DNA from: Manihot esculenta
Taxonomy: Eukaryota > Streptophyta > Magnoliopsida > Malpighiales > Euphorbiaceae
Assembly: GCF_001659605.2 (NCBI RefSeq)
Contig: NC_035174.2
Coordinates: 22,022,027-22,086,026 of the forward strand
Direction: 5' to 3'
Length of the DNA stretch: 64,000 nucleotides
The notes under the pieces are model-generated. The model worked only from the letters and a program-made list of their open reading frames with translations, had not been told where the DNA came from and ran no database searches. Numbering within the stretch: position 1 is the first letter of the stretch; every line of letters begins with the position of its first letter. Below, piece by piece: positions 44,793 to 57,920 of this stretch. A program made the position numbers and the translations under genes.

Positions 44793-47700
44793 TCACATTT
44801 CAGATAGAAGATTGCTGATTTTCCGAAGCTCCTTGAGAGCTGTCATAGCTGTAACTTGTCCTTTGCCAACTAGTACATTTTTTGAGAAATTTTCCAGTGA
44901 ACCCACCTGACCCTTATCTTGCTGGAAAACAGACTCTATTACCTGCAACACAAATTGATTAACCAAGTTTCAGCTCACAGCTGTCTAGTGCCATTAATAA
45001 AATTTTATTAATTGTGTCAACAAGGTATTTTGAAACACCCTTCATTACAAAGTAAGGTTGGATTAAACTGGAAAACACCTATAATTTCTGAAGTCTTATT
45101 AGTTGCCAGTGATGTACAAGAACAACGGGTTGTGGACTCGGGAGGGTTGATGTTATACAGCCTTACCCTTGCTTTGCAAGGAGGCTATTTCTGTAGCTCG
45201 AACCCATGAACTCTAGGTCATAAATGGAGTAACTTTACCATTACATCAAAGCCAATCTCTCTATGACATTATAAGAATACGAAATAAAAATAAAAACCAG
45301 TATACTAACCCTATTAGCTCCCCCAAAAAAATTCCATTGTCTTATAATGAACAGTTATTTCACCCTTTAAAGAAATGTATTAAATATTTTATGCCTTCTA
45401 CAAAAGAAAAACTGTCTACAAGTCTCCCATCAAACTTACCAAAAAGAAATCTCCCCCAGTTTATGCTCTTAAGAAGCAACTGTGCTTGAATCATATAATA
45501 GAACAACTTAGAAGTCAACAAAAATATATGTTACCTGAATATGTTCTAGCATAGAGTTTCCAAGGTTCCTCAAAGTAGTACCCATCATATTCTGGTCCAC
45601 AAGATCTCCTTGTGCGCTAGTATAAGAAAAGCACGATCCATCAATAGAAGAGCATACCGCACTGCTCTGACTACCAGCATCATTAGCAGGTTTTGTAGCA
45701 TCAAGATCCGGACTTCCTTTTTCAGCTGTCTCCTCGCCAACATTACTCCGTCCAAACTTCCAAAGCCATTGGAATTTACCTGATAGAAGCTTCCGCTCCC
45801 TTGGAAATGTCAGAGATTTTCCAGTTGCCTCATTGTTGCCCCCAGCATTTAGAGTGGCGTTATTAGGGAGATGGGAAACAGAAAGCGTTGCATCTTCTTG
45901 GATAGCCTCAGAATGATCGTCTCTTTCATCAATGGACAAATTTGAGGCAACACTACTTTTCTCTGAGTCATTTTCATGATTGTTAGCCCCACTGAGAGGA
46001 CTAGGTGGGTCTGAAAATACAGACGAGTTTTCTTCACTGCAGGCATTTCCACTCAGACATCTCTCCTCAGCTGCACAAGTGAAGTCCTTATTTACACTAT
46101 CTTGATTCTCCACCTCAACTCCTTTGCAGATATGGTCCTCCTGCCCTGAAACTTCATTGCAGTCTGCTTTCTCAGTATCTTCATCCAGGCCAAGTTCACG
46201 AGTTAAATCCTCAAGTAAACGGCGCCTAACAGATGGTTTGTGGTCCTTTCCGCATCCAACTTTTGCTGGAGATGGGTCAGATGCTGTTCTAGATAGACTT
46301 ATTTTTACTTTTTCCGTCCATCCTTTTTTTGGGATTGGATTTTTTTTTCCTGAGCTACCTTTCCTGAGTTCTTCTGCTTTGTGCAAAACCCTCCACTTCT
46401 CTTCCCAATAGCTGTCAGGCACTATGTTTAGAGGAGTTTTGGGAGAAATAGGATCAGATGCAAGTGTATGACTTCTCATCAACATTGACTTACTGTGGTT
46501 ATAAGCCCCACCACAAGGTGGAATGACGGATGAGATGCTAGGCCCCAATGCAAGAGCCTGTAAAGACTTTGCCTTATCTATAAGTTTTCTCAGATCTATA
46601 TTCTCAGGAAAATTCAATAGCCTCTGGAGACAGGTAGTAGCATTTTCAGTGGAAAGCAGTGAAGATCTCAAATAGAGTATCATGGAAACTGCAAAACCCG
46701 AGATCAATGCTCCCTGAGGCGAACTAAAAATAACAAAAGTGGAACCTGTATCATCTTCTGCACCTTTCTCTACTTTATTTTTATCTGCTGCAAATATTTC
46801 ATCCCATATTAACAAGAGGTTTTCAAGTGAAAATTCTCGTCCAAATAAAACCCGCAACCAGCGCAGGGCAAAGTACTGTGGTTCAACACCAATCTCAACC
46901 AGATGGCTGTGTAAAGATGAATCTACAACGAATAGCAAATGGTACAATGCAGTAGAAGCTTCAATAACAGGAGGTAACCCAGAATGAGACCCAACTATGG
47001 GGGATGGAGAGAAAAAGTCTGCCAGGGCAACTGCACCATGAGCCCCATTCATCAAAGCATCAAACATACAGTAAGCATCATGTTCCATAAATTTCTCGGA
47101 CAGAACAATTCCTAATTCACCTTCAGCCCCATAAGCATCACTTAGCAATACAATGGTTTGTATCTCAGGATCAAGCTCATCAACACTACTAAATTTGGTG
47201 GCATTACCATGAGATCCAATATCATCTTCCATGGAATCCAAGTACTTTCTGAAATCAAAGTTGTACATAAAATCATTCTCTTGAAATGATAAGCCATCAA
47301 ATTTGTCAGTGAAGTGGTCTTCATACTGCTTCCGCACTTCAGTGAGTCGCCCCACATCAACATGAAGAACATATAGCAATGGAGCCAAAAGTTCGTGCAT
47401 TCCTAACAAGGAAACCAGAAAGAAAATGGAAATAATAAATTCCCCCTCCAATTATCACAGTCTGCAAGATATCTTCCTAAATCAATACTTGAAAAACGAG
47501 TTTAGAGATCAATGATTGAATTGATCTAGTGCACAAAAGGAGTGAGATACATTCATGCTTTATTATATCCATGCCGAGCATTACCAGATTTTAATTCAAT
47601 TCTGATTAGAAGATTTAAGTTGAATATCTTTTTCTACTAATCAACACAAGTATATATGAGCAGCAACTAAAGTTCTGCCAATAATTTAACATTATTGTGA

Positions 47701-49651
47701 TAGTATCAGTACTGCATTCACTAAGTGCATACAGATTCCCAAAAATCTCCCCCCCCCCTCCCCTCACCCTGCTTCTCTCTTATTAAGATTTCCTGTCACA
47801 ATAATAAAGTAAGTGGCAATATTAACAGCCGATATTTGTTTTGTACACTCTACGCCTCAAATTTGTGTAGAGAATTGTAGAACGAGCAAATGTGATATAA
47901 TTCAAGTGCCAATCGCCAAATTAATATATTTTACTAGTTGACTTACAGGTAGAATTAAAAGAAAAGTAAAATGGATTGATGCCACATAAATGGTGCACTT
48001 TACCTTGTCTATAACCATACTCAGGATGTCTAAGGCACCATAATAACAAAATTCTTCTTAACATTCCCTGACATCCAGTAGATTGGAAATAGTTCCCATG
48101 TTCAGGATATAAACGCGTTAAATCCTGGTCAACTGTTTTTTCTAGTTCTGCATTCCGAAAGAAGCGTCCCCAGGTGCTATCTGCAAGTATGATTCGCAAC
48201 ACAGTCAGCATAAAGTATTGATTGCACTATTCCCTTCAGAGGTAGCACAATTAAAGGGAACTAAGCTAGATTAATACTTTTGCAGACAATGGCTATTCAC
48301 AAAGTTAAGCCTTACATGAATAACAGATACCTTTCACAAATAAACACATTCACAAAATGCAAAACCAAATGCAACCAAAAATAAAAATCTAGCATGAGCA
48401 AAAGCCAATGATGCAAGAACAGTTTACTGTCAATTACCATAGCAGATATACTAAAAGTGTAATCAAATCTTATGAGTTGCAAATATAAAAAAAAATACCT
48501 GGGTTTTGGGATAATGGATTGTCTATAGCAAGGTCAGGAGAATTGCTTCCATCTTTTGGTAACTGTGGATCAATCAGGAGGCGCCTTCTTAAAGAAGCAT
48601 ACCTGTCAAAACAATAAATGAGTTATAATAACATCAAGAACACAAGTATATCACATTTTGTAATATATACATTTTACAAAACACAGGACCTAGATTTCAG
48701 CTTTCCAATTAATTAGTAATCCAATCCCAATTAAAAGGGCAATATCAAAATATATAATGTCATGTATCAACACTTAAAACAGTTAAAGATCAATTTACAC
48801 AACAATCATATCACAGATTATATGAAAAATGAACATGTTAGTTAAGATTCCAAAACTTCATTTAACTGGGAATTCAAACAAAATCAAAACTCAGATCAAC
48901 CTGTACGAGTTGATGAAACTTTTATACAAGTGCGATGGCAAAAGTAAGCTACCACCAAAAGAGTCTTCCTTGATGGAGATCCAAAGGCACCAACCTTAAC
49001 GATCCCTTAATTTTGATTAGTAAAAGCCCCCAATATGCACCCACAGGCAAACACACTTCATTAGCAAATGCAAAACAACTACCCTCTACAAAAAAATAAT
49101 TTTATTTCCTTAAAGCACTTATTATAGTGAAAATCTCGAGAGATCCTATTAATTGAGCCCTGGAAAACGATCATGAAAAATCAGTTTAACTAATCATCCA
49201 AAAATTATTTTTCTTAAGAAAACGAGGAAGTATGAAAAAAAAAAATGGAACAGCAATCAATTTGAATTTAGATAAACTCAAAAAACTACTATTCCTGGGA
49301 AGTTGCCAATTAAAAAATATAAAAAGGATTTTTTGCCATAATTAACTAAAACTATCTAACACGCAGAAATGAAAAACTTGAATCATTTTTTTACCCAGAA
49401 AAGAAAACTAATAATAATAACAACAACAAAAAGAACAACGGTAAAAGCTAAATAGAAGATAGTTACCTCCTTCGAGAATCGGCAGTGACTCTACGGAGAT
49501 CATCAATGGTAGACGAAGATAAAGAAGGCAGAATCCCAAGATCAGTACGCCATTTAACGCCTCTGAGATTCGGAAAACGACGCCGACTCTCGTCACTGGA
49601 TTTAGGACGTGCCGATTCAAGCATTGACCGCTCAATTGCAGCTGGGGACAT
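44793..49651 (-). CDS. TBC1D5-like Rab GTPase-activating protein
   Basis: Proposed CDS complement(44793..44942,45535..47402,48004..48180,48499..48602,49467..49651), 2484 nt, 827 residues. All introns are GT-AG and every junction keeps frame. The protein begins MSPAAIERSML. The TBC domain spans about residues 28-365, with RGVKWRTDLG at the start, the arginine finger in VDQDLTR (R119) and the glutamine finger in YGYRQG (Q155). These are the two catalytic residues that drive GTP hydrolysis on Rab proteins. MHELLAPLLYVLH and RWLRVLFGREFSLENLLLIWDEIF follow. A long, low-complexity Ser/Glu-rich region (about 450-720) comes next, then a helical C-terminus (TAMTALKELRKISNLL). Length and layout fit plant TBC1D5-type proteins, which act on endosomal or autophagic Rabs in animals. 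The plant substrate is not known from this sequence. Confidence 0.9.
45105..45253 (-). mobile_element. Au-like tRNA-derived SINE in the last intron of the TBC gene
   Basis: Read on the minus strand it starts GGCTTTGATGTAATGGTAAA, carries a box-B-like GGGTTCGAGC (complement of 45196-45205), then ACAGAAATAGCCTCCTTGC and GGGTAAGGCTGTATAACATC. This is the order of landmarks I recall for the plant Au SINE family. It lies in intron 4 of the TBC gene (44943-45534), in the same orientation as the gene. End points and duplication are not resolved. Confidence 0.65.
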
Positions 49652-50045
49652 GAATACGAGCTTGTTCTGCACAAACCCAAATCAACAAAACAAAATCCAA
49701 GAGAAAAAAACAATCAAAACCCACGAATCATACCTTAATCAACGACATACTTGGAAAAGAATCATCACATATACTACAAAAACAAATAATTAAATAAATA
49801 AATTACCCACATGAACAAGTTTCAGAACAAGAATATGCAGAGCTAGGACCCCCTCGTCCCCCCCAAAAAAAAGGAGAGACAGAAAGAGGAATTGAATTGA
49901 GAAGAACCCAAAACAACAAACAAGAGGAAGAATCAAGAACTTGTGGCTAGAATCTCAAATGTTTTAGAATTTTAGAGATGGGAAATGGAAAATTAGAGGA
50001 AAAAAAGAGAAAAACAAATAAATTGGAGAGACTTGCGTCTTCCTC
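49652..50045 (-). promoter_or_regulatory. 5' UTR region with likely leader intron
   Basis: The ATG at 49651 is preceded by a good acceptor (TTTGTGCAG, 49670-49678) and only about 18 bases of exon. An upstream donor (ATGTGG|GTAATT, near 49805) would give a 5' UTR intron of about 135 bp, with a pyrimidine-rich leader exon extending to about 50040. Confidence 0.4.
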
Positions 50046-50066
50046 TAAAAAAGATAAGATCATGAG

Positions 50067-50078
50067 TGTTTATATATG
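50067..50078 (-). promoter_or_regulatory. Candidate TATA box of the TBC gene
   Basis: TATATAAACA on the minus strand, about 30 bases before the start of the inferred leader exon. AT-rich surroundings make a chance match possible. Confidence 0.35.
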
Positions 50079-50219
50079 GGTATAAATTATTCATTGTAGG
50101 TAAAAGACAATGAGAAAAAGAAGCAGAAAAAGAGAAGAAAATAACAAATTTGTTTGTAGAGAGGAGAAGTGGGAAAAAAGAAGGCAAAGGCTTGACCTTT
50201 TGGTAGGTTGGTACGAGCA

Positions 50220-53200
50220 TTGCTTGGAAATTACATGCTTTATTAGAATGGGTTGTTGAATTGTCGTTTTGATAATTGCAATTTTCCCTAATTACGGTAA
50301 ATTAAATTAACCAAAAAAAAAAAAAAAACCTTTTATCTATTTTTTTTTCTAAACCATTAGTTGCATTGTTTTGGAATTCCTACCAAATAAATCTAATAAA
50401 AAAAATTATTTCATAAAAATTTTATGAAAAAATACTATCTCTCAATTTTAAAAATTTATTAATTAATTATTTTATTAATTTATCATTAACTATTTTACTA
50501 TTTCATTCCTATATTATAAAAAAATTTATTATTGAATTTTTTAATTTTTTTAGAAAAATCTATTAATTTGATCAGTTGGGTAAATGTTAATTCATAAATT
50601 CTTTTTAAATTGTTAATTATAATAAAATTTAAATGTGAGATTTATATTTTTTTAAAAAAAATACATTTTTAATTAAATTTTTATATAAAATAAATAAATA
50701 AATTTGTATAGAAATTCTTTATTCAAAGTAAAATGGCCTGAAATATTAAAGATATTAATGATTTTATTTTCATCTTATCAACGTCTTTTAATTTTAAAAT
50801 CAAAAGATAGAAAAATGTCAAACAATATTAGTAAGTTGATTTGTTCTTATCTTATTGAAACGTTCAAAGTTTAAAATTATCATAGAGATAATTAAATATC
50901 ATTTTAAAAAATCAAAATTTCATATTGTTTTATTAAACAGAAATAAAATTTATAATTATAAAAGAGGAAAATCAGTTCTCAAGCGAAATGTTATTATTTC
51001 TTTTTTATTTCCTATTATCTTAGATTGAATTTTTATATTAATTATAGTAATTATAAAATTAATTAAAATATTATTAAATTACTGAGAAGTTAATGATATT
51101 CTTTAATTAATTAATTTGCTCTTAATTAAGATGGAGGATAGATCATCTTGAAATTATTTGCTTTAATTTTAATAATTATAATTAGATAAATTAATTGAAT
51201 CAGATAGTCTAGTTTTTAATATTGATTTTATTTCGTGAATTAAATTTGTCAAGTTATTTAATTTTATTATTTAATTTTATTCTAATTAATAGTCTAAATA
51301 ATAATGAAAAAATATATATTTTTTTGATATTTAATTTTTAATATATTATTTAAGGTAATTTTATATATTTATGAATATTATTTAATAAAAAATAATAATT
51401 TTAATATGTTAAATAATAATTTTTAATATAAGATGTAATAAGCACATTGCTTTCAAAAGAAAAAAAAAGCTCACTGTAAAATTATAATTTTTTTAAAAAT
51501 TTTTTTATCTTAAAAATTGGATTACAAGGTTGCGAAGAATGAATTTGGTGGTAAATGTATTTGAATAAATTTGAGTGATTTCAAGTTTTATTTTTTAATT
51601 TTTAATTTTTATTTAAAAAAATATTGAGAAGAATAGTAAAAGAGAGGTATTTTTTGAATAAATCAATTCATATATTTTAGTATATGTAATAAATTTTCTA
51701 ATATATTATTATTATTATTATTATATTAAGAAAGAAAATAAAGCAAAATAAGATAGAGACAAAGAGAGATCATGTTCTGCACAGTGGAAATACTGGATAA
51801 ATCATTGAGAATGAATAATGATTCAACCATCCCCACTCCACAAAAGCATATTCCTTTTTAATTGGCTCCTTCCTACAGATGTGGTGGGTCCCACACCTTC
51901 ACAATTTTTATTTCTTTTATTCTGAAAAATTATTATGTAATTTTTATTACTTAATATAACAAAAGGATCATTTTTTTTTTAAATTTTGATAATTTTATTA
52001 ACACCACTTGTATATATTATTTATTTTTAAATATTAAAATCGAATAATTAAAAATAGTTTTCCTGAAAATATTTTTTTACCAAAATTTCTTTTAATGAAA
52101 GATATTTTATATTTTATATAGAAAATAATTTTACTTTAAATTTTTTTACAAGTGGAGCTTTAATATACAAATATATTTAATAATTTATATTCATTGATAA
52201 TTTTGATCGCTACTCATCAGATCATGCACGGATCCTTCGAGAAGGAGCATCGCAATAAACAAATTTTACAGAATTATATAAATTAAAATATAATATAATA
52301 AATAATTTTTATTAAAAAATTAAGAGAAAATAGAGATCAGATCATTTCTATTCTCATTTTATTACTCTTTCAGATTTATTTTAATTTAGGTTGTCCATCA
52401 AATTAAAATAAAATATGAATTTTTTTAAAAAAAATAATTATGGATAAACAATAAAAAAAATTCAAAATTTAATAATAATATTCTCTTACTATTGTTTATA
52501 AATTAAAATTAAAATGAATATTTTATTAGATTAATTATTAGAAAATAAATGAATAAATAAGCTTAATATGACAATATTGAGCATTGAATATGTTACAGAA
52601 ATGCTAATTTTCTACTTTGTTTTGTCTTCTATTGAATGAAATGTGAGGCTAAGATGATCTTGGCGGAAAATGATATTTATTTTTAAGAAATTAAAAAAAC
52701 TAATTTCTTGGGCAAGTAAAAAAAAAATAAATATAGAAATTACATAATTTTTGTTTTATTATTAATTTTTTAATTATATTTATTTTAAAAATGCTAAAAT
52801 TTTTAAAATATTAAATTTTATTAATACTAAAAGATATTTTAATAATTTATATGGAAATTTTTTTAAATAAAATAAAATTAATAGAATTATAATAATTAAT
52901 TTATATATTAACTATATATATAAAAAAGAAAAATAGATAATAATATTAGAATAATTAAAAAAATGTATTATTTTATTTTTTGGGTGAAAATGCAATTAAA
53001 AATAACTTAAAGGGTATCATTGAAAATTTTGAAGAAGATGTACACCAAAGTCATAACTCAGAGAGAGAGATCAATTTGGTAGCTGCCAAGTTTTATTTAA
53101 ACAATACTTTGTCACTTTGACTGAATAGCTATTCAATGCATCATTATGTAGGTAAAGAAAAAAAAATCAATAAAATATTAATATATTTTTACTAGAGAAA

Positions 53201-53556
53201 TTTGTAGATTAATTAAGAAAATTTAAAAATTAATTTTTAAATTAGCTTTGCTATTATGAACATTAATATCCAATAACAATATAAATAATTACTATTAATA
53301 ATATTTAAAAAATACATCAAGTAACAAAAGTTATAGGTATGAATAAAAAAATTTTCAATAATAAGTGTAATTTTTTGTATAATTATAGATTATAAATATT
53401 ATAATAATATTAATTTTAGTAAATTAAAAAATACGATTCTCTATTTGAAAAATTAGTTATATTTATTATGTTCACTCTAACTGTACTGAAAATTATTTAT
53501 CAGTCTAAAATGACTAAATTCATTAGATAAGATATAAATTGTAGTCATAAATTAAA
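50220..53556. other. AT-rich spacer upstream of the TBC gene
   Basis: No coding sequence. A less AT-rich island at 51765-51905 contains the palindrome GTGGGTCCCAC (about 51886). Another short one lies at 52215-52250. The rest is long A/T tracts. Confidence 0.6.
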
Positions 53557-54491
53557 GGAAAAATTACTTTTTAGTCCATGAGGTTTAACGTAATTAACAC
53601 TTCTATCCCTCTATTTTAGCGATCCAACACTTAAGTCTATCACTTTCTCTTCCATCTAAAATAGCCATTTAGTTAAAAAGTCAAAGGTGAGAGGTGAGAT
53701 TTTTTTCTAAAAATGCCCTTAACCCTCCATCTTCATTCTCTTTCATATCTTCTTTGTTTCCTTTTGCACGATTCTCCTTTTTTTTTTTTCTCTTTTCAAT
53801 CTTTATTTTCCCTCATATTTTCTCAATTTCCTTTGAACTTTGTTGATTTTCTCATAATAAAAATTATGGAGTGGATTAAAATTTTCACCTTGAAAACCCT
53901 TGACATACTTCCCCAATCAGCACCACTACCACCAATCTTCCCACCACCACTTCCCTGATCAGCACCACCACCACCAATCTTCCAATTCCCACCTTGAAAA
54001 CCCTTGACATACTTAATAGCATAAGCAGAAATCACCATAGGATCCTCCCTAGGAATTTCTTATCCTCTCCCGCATCTGGAATCCCTAAAAACATTAATAT
54101 CATGAGCCCAAAACTCAACAGCTGATCCAATCAAGAACCAAAGCACCCTATTATGAGAAAGAAGAAGTGGAAAGAAGAAGAATCTACAGTGAAGAGGTAT
54201 TGGGTTTTGATTTCATGATTTTGAATAGATGGAGTATTGGAGAAATAGTATGAGAAAGAAGAAGAAGAAGAATCTATAGTGAATTGAGTTTGGATTTTGT
54301 GATTTTGAAATAGATGGACTTTTACTGAGGGTCAATTTTGTCAATTCACGTGTTTCAAACGGCTATTTTAAACGGAAGGACTATGAATTTGGACGAAAAA
54401 AAAAGTGAGTGACTTAAGTGTTGGGTCGCCAAAATAGAGGGACAGAAGTGTTAATTACGTTAAATCTCAGGGACTAAAAAGTAATTTTCTC
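53557..54491. mobile_element. MULE-type non-autonomous element, 935 bp, 9 bp TSD
   Basis: The ends are GGAAAAATTACTTTTTAGTCC and the reverse complement of GAGAAAATTACTTTTTAGTCC. The inverted repeats extend over 100 bp (both arms include TTTAACGTAATTAACACTTC and CAACACTTAAGTC). The flanks are TAAATTAAA on both sides (53548-53556 and 54492-54500), the 9 bp size typical of Mutator-like transposases. The centre, 53720-54280, is less AT-rich and carries a glycine-rich reading on the minus strand. It may be captured host DNA. Confidence 0.9.
53870..54160 (-). pseudogene. Possible captured coding fragment inside the MULE
   Basis: On the minus strand one reading gives VLWFLIGSAVEFWAHDINVF, then after a stop PMVISAYAIKYVKGFQGGNW and Gly-rich GGGGADQGSGGG. 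The phrase TATGTCAAGGGTTTTCAAGG occurs twice, about 120 bp apart (near 54010 and 53890), so part was duplicated. I do not recognise the source protein. The hydrophobic plus Gly-rich composition is all that can be stated. Confidence 0.35.
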
Positions 54492-54500
54492 TAAATTAAA

Positions 54501-55499
54501 TTGAACTTAACTATTTTTTATTAACTAGATTGATTATTTACTTTTAACTCCATGAAAGTGAATATAATAAGTATAATTAATTTTTCAGATAGCAAAGAAT
54601 CGTGATTTTTGATTTACTAATAATATTGTTATGCAACACTTATAATCGATAATTATACATAAATTGTTTATGTATTAATGTAAAAAAAATAAGAAAAAAA
54701 ATGAGTTATTGGCTTTTAAAAATGTAGCATCTAAAATTAGAAGTAAATTGAATTAAAATTAAAATCAAACAAATCAAAAAGTTGATTTGGATATATTTGT
54801 TGAAAATAAGATGAAGGTATAATTATTGAAATTGATAAAATTTAAATTTTTTTATAATTATTTATTTAAATTATATTAAAATATTAATTTTTGGTGTAAA
54901 CTAAGACAATAATGTAATATTTCTATTAAATTTAATAATAATTTTAATGATTAAATTGAATGATAAGATATGAATAAATCTAGAAATTAGGTTAGGGTAT
55001 ATTAACTAAATTTTATAATTTGGAGTATATCCGTTAAAACGTGAATAGTTCAGAATTGTTTTGACTATTATTCCTAAATAAAATTATTCATATTATTTAA
55101 TATAAATACAATGAAAAATTAAATTAATTGGCTATTAAAAATTTTGTTAATATTTTTAAATAGTTTAAAATTCTATTCCTATTTGCCCTTAAAGTATATT
55201 TAGTTAAGTTTATTATAATTTAAATTAAAAATATAGAAATTCTAATAACATTAAACCACTTATGTGAAAAGTTAAGATTTGTTACAAACTTGAATGAAAT
55301 AAGAAAATGTTTGACTAATTTTTTTTTAAAAATAAAAACAGAGCTAAATAAACCTTTTTGTTGGATAATAATAGCCTTAGCACTAATCTGAGCATCTGAA
55401 TCCGCAACTACTCGGATCAATTTAATCCTGAAATATTATTAATATCAGAATGGAATGAAATATTATTAATATCAGAATGAAAAACTTCAGACAAAAATA
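54501..55499. other. AT-rich spacer
   Basis: No gene or clear repeat, apart from a short direct duplication of about 27 bp with ATATTATTAATATCAGAATG at 55433-55485. Confidence 0.6.
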
Positions 55500-57920
55500 A
55501 AGGCGGATATACCCCATTCAAAATCAGACCTAGAAACAGCAGCTCTTGCTATAATATGAGTTGTCTGATTCGCTAACCTCTTAATATGTCTAATAGCCAT
55601 AAAAGGCTACTCCTGCAATAATAATCTACAGTCTGAAATAACAATACTACAATATGAAATATCCAAATCACTAGTAGACAAAGAATTAATTAAAATATGA
55701 CAATCGAATTCAATTGAAGAATATGGTATTTGCCTTCGTTTCAACCAACTGAGTACTTCTCGGAAACATAAAGCCTCCTCAAAAATTGGGTCTTACATCT
55801 CCGGAATGGTGCACGATCAGCAAGCAATACACCTCCCCATAAAATCACGAACCACCATACCTATGCCATGCATAGACTGCCCAAGTACAAGTGAGACATC
55901 AATGTTATATTTAAAAGTATGTGGTTGCCATCGAACAACCGCCGGATCTGCCAGAGCTATATACAACTGATACTACCCTGTTTGCTATTCTGTCAACAAT
56001 TGTTTGGACTGCTGCACAACTCTAAGAGGTGCTAAATATTGCCCACTCTACACAAAACTATTTCTATTCCACCAAATGCCATGCAAGTCCATTAAACCTT
56101 CAATTTGAATCAGTGGATGTTGCCCTTGCAACCACGTAAACTATGTTGTTACATATTGTATAAATTGCCACCCAAAACTTGATCACACCCATGTATGTCT
56201 AACATAGTCACATCAAAACTAAAGCATACAACGTTGTCTTATTTTCTAATCCAATATAAAGGACATAAGGGATTAATACTAACCTGTTTCTTGATCAAGT
56301 TCATAGCACAGGGTAGTAAATCCAAGCTAGCTCTCCATGCAAAATGCTGCACTTTCTTGAAAATTTTTGCCTTCCATATCATAGACCATATATCCACTGC
56401 TGTATGTTGTTGATTTGCATACTAACTAAGCACCTTGTACCCGCTCGAAACTAGTGTAAACACCTTTAGGCTCATGTATCCAAATCTATTTGTCATTACT
56501 AGGTGCTGTTGACAATAGAATTTGCAAAATTAAGTAGCAGTCTCTTTCATTAAACAGGTCCTTAACAACTACCTCATCCCACCTTGCCAAACCTGTTACG
56601 ATTGACGAAGAAACAATTATGTCTTACTGTCCAGAAACCATAGCAGAAGTAGGAAAAGGATTAGCCATGTCGGGCAGTAATGGAACCTTCCACACTTTTG
56701 TTGACAAACCATCATCAATTCTTTTTTGACAATCTTGTGACAATAAACTCCTAGCCTCCAAAATACTTTGCCATAAATATGATGGATTACGACTCAACTG
56801 TACCTCCTAAAAATCATTAGATGGAAAGTAGCGATTTTTCAAAATAACAGCAACAAAACAATTAGCATTATACAGCAATCTCAAACCTTTCTTTGCTAGC
56901 AAAGCTAAATTGAAGTCCCTTATCCTTCTATAGCCTAAGCCCCCTTGTTGTTTTGGTACACATAGTTGTTGCCAACTCTTTCACCTTATACAAAATTGCT
57001 GATTGGAATTTTGCCAATAAAAGCCATTCATCAAAGTTTCAATTTTATGATAGATATTTAAAGGCAATAAAAATAAAGACATTAAATAATTAGATATCGT
57101 TTGAGCCATAATTAGAATCAAAATATCCTTCCCTACCTTTGATAACATTTTTGATTTCTAACCAGCCAACCTCTTAGTAACCTTCTCCATAATAAAATGA
57201 AAGGCCTTTGTTCAATCATACCCCACTGCCGTTGACATTCCCAAATAGGTATCATGAGCCTCTACCTCCTATATCCTGAAGTGCTGATAAATAACATCTC
57301 AATCCTCATCAAGTACATTAGGACTGAAAGAGACTGCTGATTTTTGAAAATTAATACACGGGCTTAAAGCTCTTTCATAAACAATCAAACTAGCCTTTAA
57401 CTGGGCTGCCTCCAACATATTAGCTCGCATAAAAAATAGACTATCATCAGCAAAAAAAAAAAAGGTGTGAAATAGTAAGGTTAGAAGCTGCCACCTTGAT
57501 ACCATACAAGAGACCTTAACGTTCATATTTAGTCAATAATACTAAAAGACCCTGCACAAATAATAAACAGATAAGGTGACAAGGGATCTCTCTGACGGAG
57601 ATCCCGTCTAGGAATAATTGGACCAAACTCTTCTCCACCATGTGCTATTGAATACACTACCGAAGTGACCATTGTCAAAATCTTTTCAATCTATAACCGA
57701 GCAAAATCCAATTTCATTAACATACCCGCCAAAAAACCCCATCCAATTCTATTATAGGCCTTCAATATATCTGTTTTTAGTGCCAAAAACCCGTCTCTCC
57801 CTTACGTCTTGCGACAAAGGACATGAAAACATTCATAGGCCACAATAATGTTGTCCGTAATAAGCCTTTGTGGGATAAATGCACTTTGTGTTTTAGAAAT
57901 AATGCACACAATGTATTTGC
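55500..57920 (-). pseudogene. Decayed LINE (non-LTR) reverse transcriptase and RNase H
   Basis: On the minus strand from 57920: SKTQSAFIPQRLITDNIIVA, then FLALKTDILKAYNRIGWGFL, RQRDPLSPYLFIIC, FFADDSLFFMRAN (57299-57526, the FADD active-site box) and INFQKSAVSFSPN. At the far end RWQPHTFKYNIDVSL with a VVRDFMG-like segment (about 55820-55940) marks the C-terminal RNase H of plant L1 elements. Stops and frameshifts are scattered throughout. The 5' part (ORF1, endonuclease) is missing, as is usual for 5'-truncated LINEs. No poly-A tail was identified at the left end. Confidence 0.85.

Noticed and set aside
46124..46987. Plus-strand ORFs opposite the TBC gene
   Set aside because: Shadows of the long coding exon on the other strand.
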